From Nitzschia sp. DOCU1 (lineage: Eukaryota > Bacillariophyta > Bacillariophyceae > Bacillariales > Bacillariaceae): a stretch of DNA of 64,000 nt. Below the pieces are notes generated by a model, which was given only the letters and a program-made list of their open reading frames with translations, did not search any database and was not told where the DNA came from. Below are positions 44,080 to 54,403 of the stretch, one piece after another. A program made the position numbers and the translations under genes. The DNA lies in assembly GCA_951394045.1 (NCBI GenBank), contig OX595986.1:4803534-4867533 (forward strand). Reading direction: 5' to 3'. How positions within the stretch are numbered: the first letter of the stretch is position 1; each line of letters begins with the position of its first letter.

Positions 44080-45291
44080 CTATTTTATCCGAGTTGCAGT
44101 TAGTAGTATCGGTGCTCTATCCATACCTAGCTTTTTGGTTTCCGATACTCGCCACGTTTGTTGAACATCTCCCCGTTTAACTAGACGCTCCATGGACATC
44201 GTTACCAGGTCGACGATGTTATTGCATTCCTCTCCACCTGCCTTTTGGCGTTCCAAAAGCTCTTGCCACTTGTCAATGTTGCTCGAAAGTAGTGCTGCGC
44301 ATTCCAAAAAGGTTCGAACCGCCAAATCCTCTGATGCGTTGGTTTTAGGGTAAGTCACGACACTCAGCATACCTCCGATCCGCAGCAGCAACATTGCGTC
44401 TACAATACTTTGTAGTGTAGTGTCCATTTGAGTTGTGTAGTCCTCCTTACTGCCTTGGTCATTGCTAGGCAACCATCCCAAGTTATAAACCACGAGGGCA
44501 ACCGACAAATTCTCATCTAGCTCCGAGTGACTACCATGCTTCCTGGCCCAATCAATTGGAAGCGGGGAATGCGACGTATGAAGTACTTGAATTTTCCCGC
44601 TTTGCAGCAACTCATCATTTCCAAATTCTTCCACCAAGGCTCTTTTTGTATTCTCACAAGCACGTTCTTGAACGTCTAGACAAATCAATCGCGACAGGGA
44701 ATCACTATGACTACTACTTGTCGGAAACAGCATACGTGCCAAGGCCAGCGAGTCGTGGCCATTCCCACAAGTCGCATCAATGGCGGAATCAATCTGGGGC
44801 CGTAGAATCGTCGCCCATAACGAGTGCGCCAACGCCGTATTCGTAATGGCTGGATTCCCGCGATACATCAACTTATTGTTCGATTCCGTCGTAGTAGAGT
44901 TTGAAGTATTCTTTGGAGAGTGACCTGATTGTTCGCTGGAAAGACTCGGTCGTTGTGTCATGGTCCATTCCGCGCGACTGGCCGCGGAATCGATCAGTCT
45001 CTGGACGGATCTGCCGTCTGTTGGATCGACCGACGAATCCTCGACACCAGCAAGAGTTGAGTTCATTCGGTTGGCAAGAGTTACACTCGCCCGTTTCAAA
45101 GCAGCACTCAGCAAGCCTCTAGTAATTTCCTGTTTGTCAAAGGAATCGCCTTGGCTTTCCTTTGTTCGAATGAATGAGGTGGGCCGAGCAGCACCACCAC
45201 GGAACAAAAAGCCTCCAGCTACCTTCCGACTCATCATGTTGCTGGTCAGAAAGGCAACGAAGCTGACAAACCCGCGATTGCTGAGCTTCAT
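44080..45291 (-). CDS. rRNA-methylase-like SAM-dependent methyltransferase
   Basis: 403 residues from ATG at 45291. The N-terminal 60 residues are hydrophobic then Arg/Ser-rich and may target an organelle. The methyltransferase domain starts near 150: ALAHSLWATILRP, motif I IDATCGNGHDSLALA, ICLDVQERACENTKRAL, VVYNLGWLP and GGMLSVVTYPK. This series matches the Pfam rRNA_methylase family (YtqB-like). Its substrate in bacteria and plastids is tRNA or rRNA; here it is not determined. Divergent from the sulfotransferase-like gene. Confidence 0.85.
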   Translation of the reverse strand: MKLSNRGFVSFVAFLTSNMMSRKVAGGFLFRGGAARPTSFIRTKESQGDSFDKQEITRGLLSAALKRASVTLANRMNSTLAGVEDSSVDPTDGRSVQRLIDSAASRAEWTMTQRPSLSSEQSGHSPKNTSNSTTTESNNKLMYRGNPAITNTALAHSLWATILRPQIDSAIDATCGNGHDSLALARMLFPTSSSHSDSLSRLICLDVQERACENTKRALVEEFGNDELLQSGKIQVLHTSHSPLPIDWARKHGSHSELDENLSVALVVYNLGWLPSNDQGSKEDYTTQMDTTLQSIVDAMLLLRIGGMLSVVTYPKTNASEDLAVRTFLECAALLSSNIDKWQELLERQKAGGEECNNIVDLVTMSMERLVKRGDVQQTWRVSETKKLGMDRAPILLTATRIK

Positions 45292-45765
45292 CGTCCTCGC
45301 GAGTTTGATCCAAAATGCTGACTACTGCAGCTCCATTCTATTAGCGACGCTGGCAGAGAGGGTCGTCGGTGATCTGTGAGGGGAACGATCTCCGAATCTT
45401 CCTCCCTACTGCCGCCGGTAGTAGAGAGAGAAGATACAAAAGATCCAATGGGAGTGCCACGTGTAGTCTCGGAGTCTCCCGCGCCTTTCTCATTTCCCGA
45501 CGACGGATGGAGCAGAGACACGCCTGTCGATCGACAGACATACCAGATACGGATGGCGTGTGTCATCACCTAATGTCGACATACCTATGATAATACCTAC
45601 CAAATTAGTCCTTCCCCCTCCTTCTCCTCCTCCCATCGACAATGACGATGACGATAAAACTTGCATTCTGCTCTTATCGGTGCCGCGGTAGTACAACACT
45701 CCATCCAATCCAAACGCATTCGATAAGGCCAGTCTTATTGACTTGCAGTGTACCAGCTATCGACT
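45292..45765. other. Divergent promoter region
   Basis: Upstream region of both flanking genes. Overlapping ORFs here have no coding signs. Confidence 0.5.
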
Positions 45766-46794
45766 ATGCAGAGTGTGGCGAAACGCGAAAGTGCTACTCG
45801 TTCGTCTGTGCTACGGATCATGAGCGACGAGTGGTCATCGATAGCCAGGCATGGCAAGGTATCTCGGGGGCTGTTGATAGCCTCAGCTGTGGCCGTTGCG
45901 ATCTTGTTGTTTCAAGTCGTACTGCTCTTGTTCGTGTCTCCCTCCGATGATGAATCTCTGAATATCGCTGACATTGGTGGCAGCGTTTCGTGGCCCAGGT
46001 CGCCCCCGACGCCTGATAATCCTGTAATTCTGCTAGGCTTGCCTCGGTCGGGATCGATAGCGATTCACAATTACTTCGAGTGTCACGGCTGGACGTCGGC
46101 GCATTATTGCTGTGGCAAGACGCGCGCTGCCACTCAATTTCCTTGTCTCGAGGGCAGCGCCCCCACCTGTGGGGGTTGCGTTCTGAGGAATCTCCAGAAT
46201 CATCGACCTGCATTTGAAAGTTGCGGTCCTGCTCAAGTCCAAGTCTGGAGTCAATTCGACGTGGAAACGTCCACTGCGTGGTTCCTGCCGCAACATTTTG
46301 CATTAGGACTGCTCCATGAAGCGTATCCAAATGCCACTTGGATCTTGAATACTAGAGGATCGGCTCGAGAGTGGGCGGAATCTATTTTTCACTGGCACAG
46401 TATGACTCGTAGATTCTTTACATCCTTCCATCTCGAGTCGGAACCACGCCACGCGTTGACGATTCCTCCCCCTCGACCAGCCGACAACGTATCTGCAGCA
46501 GAACTGAAACTCGACATGCAACGGCAGTTGGAATCACGCGTCTACAACGAAACGGAATCCATGCGTAAGCTCGCGCTCTTGCAGCATCTGTACGAAAATC
46601 ATACAAGGGCTATCTATCAATGGGCGCGACAACTATCTTCGCATCCTTTTCTGCACCTCAATGTGGACAGCGACGGCTCACTCTCGACTCTGGACAAGAA
46701 ATTTGGATTCAAGTCAGCGGGAAAATGTAAATGGACGTTCCAGTCGCCCACGAACGATTGGAAGAACTTTAACCTTCCATTTGAAGGCTTGTGA
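45766..46794 (+). CDS. Type II membrane sulfotransferase-like protein
   Basis: 342 residues from ATG at 45766. One membrane segment at about 36-57 (LLIASAVAVAILLFQVVLLLFV) with a short cytosolic N-terminus fits a Golgi type II protein. LLGLPRSGSIAIHNYF near 88 resembles the 5'-phosphosulfate loop of sulfotransferases. ATWILNTRGSAREWAESIFHWH resembles the 3'-phosphate-binding region (Arg...Ser). Potential N-glycosylation sites follow. Probably transfers sulfate from PAPS to a glycan or protein. Confidence 0.75.
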   Translation: MQSVAKRESATRSSVLRIMSDEWSSIARHGKVSRGLLIASAVAVAILLFQVVLLLFVSPSDDESLNIADIGGSVSWPRSPPTPDNPVILLGLPRSGSIAIHNYFECHGWTSAHYCCGKTRAATQFPCLEGSAPTCGGCVLRNLQNHRPAFESCGPAQVQVWSQFDVETSTAWFLPQHFALGLLHEAYPNATWILNTRGSAREWAESIFHWHSMTRRFFTSFHLESEPRHALTIPPPRPADNVSAAELKLDMQRQLESRVYNETESMRKLALLQHLYENHTRAIYQWARQLSSHPFLHLNVDSDGSLSTLDKKFGFKSAGKCKWTFQSPTNDWKNFNLPFEGL

Positions 46795-47541
46795 GATGTT
46801 TTTGGCAACCACTGGCAACCAAGATTCCCCAGGGATCGGACGGGTGTTGTACTGCAATGCAAAGTACGTGAAGTTTCAGGGCAGCATCACATGCACGCAC
46901 CTCGAGTGGGAGGGGGCTGAACAGTTTTCGTACCTCGCCAAAGCTTTACGACGTCGCCACCCCTGGTTTCGACAGATTGCCCCTAATTCGTTTATTCATG
47001 AGCCGACGGAATAGGCTTGAGATGGGGCCAATCCGAGATCTAGATCTGAGAATATGTCGTTGGAATCGGAATTGGCTCTTTCTGCTCTACTCTCTTCTAC
47101 CCGGAGTAGTATGTCCTGGCTGCGCCTGTTTTTGATGACATGGATGCCTGGTGATCACCGCTGCCCGGAACGGCTCGAGCTCCCTTGCAAGACTTGGAAA
47201 GCGTTGTAGTTCTACGAATGATTTTGGAGCCTCCGGGAAATCTCTGCCGACATCACAATCACAACCTTGCGCTCACTTGCACGACGAGTGGGATGCTAAA
47301 TGTTGCTATTCAAGCAAGGGCTAGGTCCATACGATGGGAAACTCAAGCTGCTATCAGACACGCAGTTTCAATGATACTTGAATCACTATGAATTATTAAG
47401 AGTGGTATCTACATAACATACCACTTGTCCGCCCATCGCTCGAACTCGTCAACAAACCAATAACAAATTTTCCTCCAAGCCAGAAATCCCTGATGATCCT
47501 TGGCCTCGCAAACACACCAAGGCGTGTGAATGACGAGATGC
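46795..47541. other. Intergenic region
   Basis: No gene recognised on either strand. Confidence 0.5.
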
Positions 47542-47778
47542 TTAGCATCTAATATCGTCACTGCAGCAGAGTCGGCAACTCAAATCGCGGGCACCAGGCT
47601 CGCCATCGGTGGCGCCACGGACCTGACGTTCGTTGCTAGTATCGGCAGCAGCTTCTGGGGAAGGAACATCGACGACGTTGGCAACAGGGGAAGCATCCAC
47701 GGCATTGGCTTCGGGATTGTCCGCTTGTCCAGAGACAAGAAGGGCGGCAAAGAGGGTGGCGAAAGCAGAGAACTTCAT
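47542..47778 (-). CDS. Small secreted peptide with a four-cysteine tail
   Basis: 78 residues from ATG at 47778. The first about 18 residues form a clear signal peptide (MKFSAFATLFAALLVSG). The middle is Ala/Asp/Pro/Val-rich (DNPEANAVDASPVANVVDV). The last residues, LSCRLCCSDDIRC, hold four cysteines. No enzyme domain fits this size. A 3' intron extending it cannot be excluded. Its upstream region is unusually rich in repeated motifs and shares two elements with SIT-D. Function unknown; a secreted structural or signalling peptide is possible. Confidence 0.65.
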   Translation of the reverse strand: MKFSAFATLFAALLVSGQADNPEANAVDASPVANVVDVPSPEAAADTSNERQVRGATDGEPGARDLSCRLCCSDDIRC

Positions 47779-47823
47779 CTTGGAGAGTGAGTAGAAGTAG
47801 TAGTTGCGCAAAAGTCGTCGAAA

Positions 47824-47835
47824 CGAAATTGTGAG
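47824..47835 (-). promoter_or_regulatory. CTCACAATTTCG element upstream of the secreted peptide
   Basis: 46-57 bases upstream of the ATG. The core CTCACAATTT is identical to the one upstream of SIT-C and SIT-D. Confidence 0.4.
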
Positions 47836-47868
47836 CCTTTCTGGAATGTTATTTTTTGAGCTGCAATG

Positions 47869-48116
47869 TTTTGAGAAGGTTTGATCGGAACGTGGTGGAC
47901 CCAGTAGAGTCTACGCTGAAAGTTACACGGCTCCTTCGTTTTGAGAAGCTTTTGCAAATCAAAGATCTATTTGTCGTAGAAATAATACCAGAATTGATGG
48001 TAGAGTAAAAGCTTCTCAAACTACTATAGACATTCTTGAGAAGCATTTGGAAACGCGGCGTGGGGGTCTACCGGGTTCGTACGTATGATTTTTTCGGCAA
48101 GGAAAAGCTTCTCAAA
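47869..48116. repeat. Cluster of TTTGAGAAGCTTTT motifs
   Basis: Full copies at about 47940-47953 (plus), 48007-48020 (minus) and 48103-48116 (minus). Partial copies are at 47870-47878 and 48036-48044. Five copies in 250 bp of promoter suggest binding sites for one factor. Confidence 0.7.
47956..47968 (-). promoter_or_regulatory. AGATCTTTGATTT element upstream of the secreted peptide
   Basis: Identical over 13 bases to the element at 40901-40913 upstream of SIT-D, in the same orientation to its gene. Confidence 0.4.
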
Positions 48117-48735
48117 CGACGAAAACTCGCTCGTTTGAAGTGCGGGCCCTGTCAATGCTTGTAGGGAGTAGCTTCGAACGCATATTGACCCAAAGTGGCA
48201 GCGTAACTAAGTCCATCGCTCCAATAGTAGAGATAGTGTCATTGTCGAGTCACGAATGCGTGTGTGGTTCCCGGTACGCAAGCAGACGAGGGAATGACTC
48301 GATTGATTAACAATCCCCTTTTATCAGGACTGCTATCATAGTATCAACACAGATAATAGGCCTCTGTGTTTAGCTCGAAATGCAGTTGCACGTCAAAGGC
48401 ATGGTGGTAGCTACCTAGCAGGACCGCTGAAGTATCTCGAAGAGATTTTGATAGTTGCGCTTGTTCGGATTTCGGGTACAAGCAGTTCGGGGGACGAAGA
48501 GAGCCCCGTTTTTGCATTCGTGTCGGTCGTTACAGTCCCGCGTTGTGTTCGAGTCCCGCTGGTATGGGTCAACTTCATTTTGACAGCGGCGCGCCTCGCC
48601 AGTAATTACTACCAAGACCGCAGCAAGCAAAAAGCGAGTCGTCGCGTTTGCATTCGCAAGACTCCCATTTACTTTCCATTCTTCCGGATAACTCTGTGCT
48701 CAATTTCACCATCGTTCAGTCTCCCCATTATCAAG

Positions 48736-49188
48736 ATGAAATCCTTTGCCACATTACTGATCACCGTCTTTTCGTTATTGGTCTCGACCATGGCAGACAA
48801 ATCGGCTTACGTTGGACGGTGGAAGTTCCTCGAAACGTACGACGAATCGATGCAACCCGTCGACCTTCCCGAAGGCGAGTTCTACTTGGAACTCAAGGAA
48901 AACGACGATGAATCGCTTAATGCCTATATCAAGGTCGGCAACAACATGCGATCTAAGATCACCTTTACGGGTGAATCTGCGTCGGGGGATGCGATTTCCG
49001 TTGGCGGCCTAATGAGCACCATGATGATGCCCCCTGAACCGCTCTTTCGCCTGGAGACGTACTTGTCCAATACGCTTCCGAAAATGACTTTGATCGAGAA
49101 ACAAACCGTGAATGATGCCACCCAACTGGTGTTCTCAGGTCTGGGCAAGATTGTCTTTGAAGAAGCCGGGGATGTACCTGAGTCTTAA
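48736..49188 (+). CDS. Small secreted protein, possible beta-barrel fold
   Basis: 150 residues from ATG at 48736. A signal peptide covers about 1-19 (MKSFATLLITVFSLLVSTM). The mature part YVGRWKFLETYDESMQPVDLPEGEFYLELKENDD alternates like beta strands and recalls lipocalin- or META-like small barrels, but I cannot assign a family. The upstream in-frame extension back to 48448 is not used because it would bury the signal peptide. Confidence 0.65.
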   Translation: MKSFATLLITVFSLLVSTMADKSAYVGRWKFLETYDESMQPVDLPEGEFYLELKENDDESLNAYIKVGNNMRSKITFTGESASGDAISVGGLMSTMMMPPEPLFRLETYLSNTLPKMTLIEKQTVNDATQLVFSGLGKIVFEEAGDVPES

Positions 49189-50121
49189 GGAGAGCAAGCT
49201 GCGCCTGTAGCGTCCTGATTGTGCTCCACGACTGGAGAGAATAGTTCACATGGCGTTACAGTCGTGGGCCTACGGTGACGCTATGTGCGTTTGGGAAAAT
49301 GAATAGAATGTGTTGCTTTGGCTACTTGTGTCAAGTCTCCCTCGATAGTAGTCGGGCAAACACGTTCCTGAAGATGCAACTTATTTGGTGCTGCGTAGCA
49401 TCTGTATTGCATACTTTTATTACTAATTCTTATATAGCGACTGGCAAGCCTTTTGTCCAAAACTAGCATGGTCTCCTTTTCTAATTCTGTATGAATCGAG
49501 CTCTTTGGATGCGTCAAGTGGTACAGGTATAGTAGCTACCCAGCTTGGTCCTGCGATACACAACCACTTCAACCATGGAAGTTTGAATGTAGCATCCGCG
49601 CATCGGGATGCCGACTTAATACTAATAGAAAGACGGTGCGTAACGTCATGGTTCAAGCAGATGGGTAGTGTAAAATGAAATCAAGATATTGTTCTCGAAA
49701 CAAGAGGGCGCCTCTTCCCGGCAATAACAGTGAACAGAGGGGATCATCGCATCTAGAATAATCCTCGACGAACAATTGAAGCGTGTACGCTCTACTAGGC
49801 AAATTTGTACAAATGAGACGAGGCTTGGTATAATATCACCTGCAAGGTTAGTTATGAATACTAGTTTAGATGGCTCCAAACTCGACCATGGGTCCATGTA
49901 TGGAAATCGATGTATTTCCTGTGACTGGGATGGAAACAAGTTGAAACCACGCAGAGGCTCAAGGGACCATATTCCTCTATTTCATGCTGAACCATGCTGA
50001 AGCAGTCATCTAGTACCGCACCACAGATAATTTGGTCGTAGTAGAGACTCTAAAACGTTTCCATGGGCTGATTGCTCCCACAGAGATCCGACAATTCCTC
50101 TCGGAGGCTAGCTTCGCTGAT
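49189..50121. other. Intergenic region
   Basis: No supported gene; only short overlapping ORFs. Confidence 0.5.
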
Positions 50122-51417
50122 CTAGCGGGATTCTGTTTCTGGGATATTCATAGCCGTGATATCGGGGATAAGGCCTACTGCTTGATGGGACAAGTACTTG
50201 CGCAACACAGAGTAGCAATGATCCACAGAAGGCGAAGGGGGGTAGATGGCAGACTGCCCAATCGATGAGAGAAGACCGAATAACCTAGGCCACTGAGTCG
50301 CAGGAATATTCTTTTGCTGCGATATAAACTCGGGATAATCCCGAAAGATACGATGCTCTTTTGGAAACCCATATATTCGAAGCTGGGGACACAAGTAGCT
50401 GTATTGAAGGAGCGACCCGTACACTTCTGCCAAATCCTTTGTACCGAGCTCTGTCCATCGGTCAACAATAAGAGACCCAGAGAGGTCAAGGGTACGCAAA
50501 TTCTTTGGAAACGACGATCCTTGATTCGGCAAGGGCAGGCACTTCACATCTGATCCACTAACAAACAGTTCTTCTAGGGCATGGAATGAGGATAGAATGG
50601 ATACCAATCGGTCCCCTCCAGCTCTCCCTCCCCGCATTAACAGTCGAAGTGTTTTAACCGTCGTGTTTGGTCTGTCCAATGCGAACGTAGAACCTTGGGG
50701 TTCTGACGACCAAAAAGAAGGTTGAACAACTAGTGCCAATTCCGTAATGGGGCATGCGGAGTGGGCGAGAACCTCGCGGAGTGCCATGCAGTCGTCTGGT
50801 GAGCTTGGCTCCCGTAACCTCAGCCTACGAAGGTTTGGCTTCTTTAGAACGGAACGTATCACGGTCGATTCATCCTCAGAAAAACAAAATGTGTCAAGCG
50901 ATAGACATTCCAGGGACTTGTTTTCTTCAAGTGCACGAGCAATTTTGCGATGGGATGGATCCACTATCCCAAATTGACATGGTACAGTTTCGATTTTCAG
51001 CTGCAGGAGCTTGTTTTCACGAAGCATAGTTTCCATCCATCGAACAATCGTCGGGTTAAGTTGCGCATGTAATTCCATGTCTATTCTCGGCAACAAATGT
51101 CCTTCTTTCTCCAAGGCAGACAGGAACTCGCCACACCATTCCGCGTCTTGGTCAATACGTAATAACCGAAGATGACTGCGCTGCCCATTAAACGTATTTG
51201 AAAAGTAACGCAGAATCTCCATGAGTTCCGCTTGAACCCGAGATGTTAAGTTGGCATAATAACCAATAATGGTAATGTAAAGACTCTTCGAAGCCCCGCT
51301 GTTGTGCCATTGACTGGCGCTCGCCATTTCCTTTCGGATCGACGCCAATTCCTTGAGGAGATCGTCTTCATCTTTCGACCCGTAGGCAATGAGTTCAAAC
51401 ATATCTGTGGTTGACAT
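50122..51417 (-). CDS. Leucine-rich-repeat-like protein
   Basis: 431 residues from ATG at 51417, no intron. The middle is a series of irregular LRR units (LRLLRI, LQLKIETV, LECLSLDTFCFSEDEST, LRRLRLREPS, ITELALVV, VKTLRLLM, LEELFVSG, LRTLDLSG) of the ribonuclease-inhibitor type. No signal peptide, F-box or kinase domain seen. LRRs bind proteins; the partner is unknown. It resembles the frameshifted gene at 36347-37760 in length and texture. Confidence 0.75.
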   Translation of the reverse strand: MSTTDMFELIAYGSKDEDDLLKELASIRKEMASASQWHNSGASKSLYITIIGYYANLTSRVQAELMEILRYFSNTFNGQRSHLRLLRIDQDAEWCGEFLSALEKEGHLLPRIDMELHAQLNPTIVRWMETMLRENKLLQLKIETVPCQFGIVDPSHRKIARALEENKSLECLSLDTFCFSEDESTVIRSVLKKPNLRRLRLREPSSPDDCMALREVLAHSACPITELALVVQPSFWSSEPQGSTFALDRPNTTVKTLRLLMRGGRAGGDRLVSILSSFHALEELFVSGSDVKCLPLPNQGSSFPKNLRTLDLSGSLIVDRWTELGTKDLAEVYGSLLQYSYLCPQLRIYGFPKEHRIFRDYPEFISQQKNIPATQWPRLFGLLSSIGQSAIYPPSPSVDHCYSVLRKYLSHQAVGLIPDITAMNIPETESR

Positions 51418-52358
51418 ATAGCAGATATATTAATGATCCTTAACTTCAAGCTATAGAGCTCTTGCCATCATTGCTTCTCTCCTGCTGTGTGAGTGATCCT
51501 CGGTTTGTGCATCAAATCATGTTAACGTTGATTTTCTGAGCATACCTGGTACGGCAGTTGGAGTTTGGCACTAGTGGAGTGTACATGATTCAACATACGT
51601 ATCTGAATATTAACAAAAAGTGGTAATTAGAAGCTACGAGGCGTCCAGCCTCCGTTAGGATTCTCCATTTAAGAACGTGATGAATTAGTGAGACGATACG
51701 ATGACGAGAGAACACGGCGTTTAGATTGCGCACAAACTGCAACCACACCACGGATGCGGTGCTATGGGCTGGATTTCCAGGTACCTGGTACTGGAAGAGC
51801 ATTATCCATTCACTGCTTCTGATGGATCTGTTACCCCTAATCAGAAGAATCTGAATAATCACAAGATGTTGAACCGGAAACTTGTGATCGCCAAGGTCAT
51901 CTGATCAAAGGGACCGTTCCCGCCATTTTCTTTTGTCGGACTATTTGTCACAAGGATATCGCAACTGCTCATATTCCTCTAGTCAAACTCACCCCCCAAC
52001 CTCCCCCCACGACCACTCCAGGGGGCACAGGGCAGTATTGATAAAGGTCATTTTAGCATTGAATAGAGTAGTGATAGCGTTCAATCACATGTTTCGGGTC
52101 ATAGCAAGAGCAGCCGATCATGTGTTTTGGGTCATTTCAGGGACGTCTGGAAGTCGTGATTGAGATGCCACCCCTATCGGGGAGTGTCTGCTGAGTGTCT
52201 CCTATCTTGTCGGATGAGACGCTTGGTGCTGACGTGGCAATCAGAATTTAATCTTAAGATTAAAATTCGTCCGAATCTCGTGATTAAGAAATCACAAGTT
52301 TGGGGGTGACAGATCCTATCAACTTTCTGCGATTTTTGTGATGCAATTATAATAGAAC
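51418..52358. other. Intergenic region with palindromes
   Basis: No gene. It contains TACCTGGTA at 51543-51551 and about 51782-51790, and a 25-nt near-palindrome at 52244-52268. Confidence 0.5.
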
Positions 52359-53756
52359 ATGAAGGTTTTCGCGCAGCCCACCGATTTTAACCTTCGTCTG
52401 TGCTCTCTCTTGTCGGCGGTCATGAATCGTCCTCTACGGCCAGACTTTGTGCCGGCTATTTTGAACAAAGCGGACATGTTGCGTGACCGACGATCGGAGG
52501 GTTCAATGCCAGAACGAGAACATCTGGGAGTTGTCTTTGTTGGGCCTGACATTATAATCGAATCCATGTCTAAATCAGCGCCTTGTTTTTGTACACGATA
52601 CGAGTTGGACGTGGCAACAGTGCCAGTCGAGATTCACTCAAAGAAGCCACTCGTGGCAACCCTAAATGCAACCCTGCAAACACTGGAGTAAGTGCTTGTA
52701 CTATTTCAGAAGTCAACCAAACAGCATTCGTGAATTTTCTTCCCTCACCCAGCACTGCTTCCGACATTTGCGAAATTCTTGGATGCACCCAAAAACAGGA
52801 AATCAATTCATTTCTTTCATCAGACAAAACGTCCAGTGGTTGTAGTTGCGGTGACGTCTGGGGTCGACGTGGTTTATCATATGTTGAATATCATGACGAC
52901 TGAACCAAAAGTCTTGGGAGTCCTTGCAGTGGATCCAATGCATTCTCGTTCCGATGTAATTTCCTTGGCGCCGCCCTGCCGTGTACCGATTATCATTGTC
53001 AATTCTCGAAATAAGAATGGCGAGGCGCTTCGCCATCAACAAATAGCCTCGAACCACGCAAATATCATTTTGATCCAACACGGCGACACTACCAACATGG
53101 TCAGTGGGATTGAATGGGACGAAGCCACGATGGAAGATTACCCCATGCCACCCACGATGACGATGCATCAAACATTTTGGATCTGGATTCTACGAACCAT
53201 TGCCAAATACTCGGAAGCATTGGGAACGTTGCACTTGTCGGATGGTCTATCGCCGTCGACAAGGGATTCACTGGGAGATATTCGCCTGAAATCGAAACTC
53301 TAGTCGAGATTTCATCTGCCTTTATTGTTCTACCGCCAAGAAGGAACAATCACTGATCACAGTGTCGAGAGTAGTATTACCGCCCGAGTCAAACTGGGAA
53401 AAGATCTCAACATTTCTGTCTTAACTGACCTACCGGACACAATGGTGTCAAAAGGTAGTGACACCGCCGATCAAGTTGGAGGCAGGCCCATGCAACGAGC
53501 GATTCAACGCATTTTGGAACAATGCCATGATCGACGGTGGTTTGGTGGGGCATCGCCCAAGAGGGATAGCAGCGCTTGTCGTGACGAAAGCAACCGTCGG
53601 TATGCTATAGTTATCCGTTTCAGCATTTACCCGTTGTTCGACGTCTTACTGGTGCATGACGATGCACAAAAGAAAGTTTGGTTCCATCAAGCCTCGAAGT
53701 TGCGTGGTATGACGACGATGTACAGGCTGCTCTATCTGTTGGAATCGTCTTGACTA
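52359..53756 (+). pseudogene. Broken or multi-exon protein gene, unassigned
   Basis: Three protein-like frames follow one another. The first (52359-52691, ATG start) reads like a structured protein (LCSLLSAVMNRPLRPDF, LGVVFVGPDIII) and stops at a GTAAGT that could be a donor. The second (about 52824-53303) has alternating strands and helices (RPVVVVAVTSGVDVVYHML, VLGVLAVDP, CRVPIIIVNSR). The third (53325-53753) contains VGGRPMQRAIQRILEQ, which resembles the C-terminal small domain of Clp/Hsp100 ATPases. A plain 52688-52823 intron does not keep frame. Either the model is complex or the locus is decaying, perhaps from two genes. Confidence 0.4.
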
Positions 53757-54379
53757 GTTCTTCCAATTCTTGTTTTTCTGGATATAATTTCCCACGGGGG
53801 TATCATCGCGGCGGTGCTTCTTCTTTGGAACGACATCGTAATTCCGTTTGCGAACTGACTCCATCCGTGCTATACTCCATCCCACTAGCTGGGCTTGGTT
53901 GGTCAGAGGAACTGTTGCGACCTACCAGGTACTATTCTAGCATACTGCTATCTCCCATGGACCCTACTACTTCTAATACGGGGGCCAGGTTGACAAAGAA
54001 GAAGCAAGAATGATAACTTCGTACTTAATCTTTTGGTACTAGCATCTTCCACTAGCACCCGCCGCCCAATCCTGCAGAAGATACTACAGCTAGAATTGCG
54101 CTATCATAGCAGCTTTTACAATACTGTAGTTTCTCCTGCGTTCACCTATTACCATTGGGTACGAGGATAGTAGTAGAGACCGCCGGGAGGGGAGGGAGGG
54201 TTCGCGCTAGTGGTTTTAAAAGCTACGGTTTAATAGCCTGCGTCTGCATGCACTTCAAGTGTCTTTTTTGCAGATATTCTCTGGGCGTCATCGATAGCCC
54301 GGCTCGTGGGGTACGCCAGCCTGCACAGCCTTTTGCGCGGTGGGCTATCGGGGGTCCCGGGCTTGTACCTCTTTAGGGG

Positions 54380-54403
54380 ATGTGGATACCTCCGTATCCA
54401 CAT
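54380..54403. repeat. Perfect 10-bp hairpin
   Basis: ATGTGGATAC (54380-54389), four-base loop, GTATCCACAT (54394-54403). It lies just downstream of a 9-bp inverted pair CGATAGCCC / GGGCTATCG (about 54292 and 54344). Confidence 0.8.

Larger units (their letters stand above)
47779..48735. other. Divergent upstream region with repeated motifs
   Basis: Lies between the secreted peptide gene (minus) and the secreted protein gene (plus). It holds five copies of TTGAGAAG at 47870-48116 and two elements shared with SIT-D. No other ORF is called. Confidence 0.6.
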
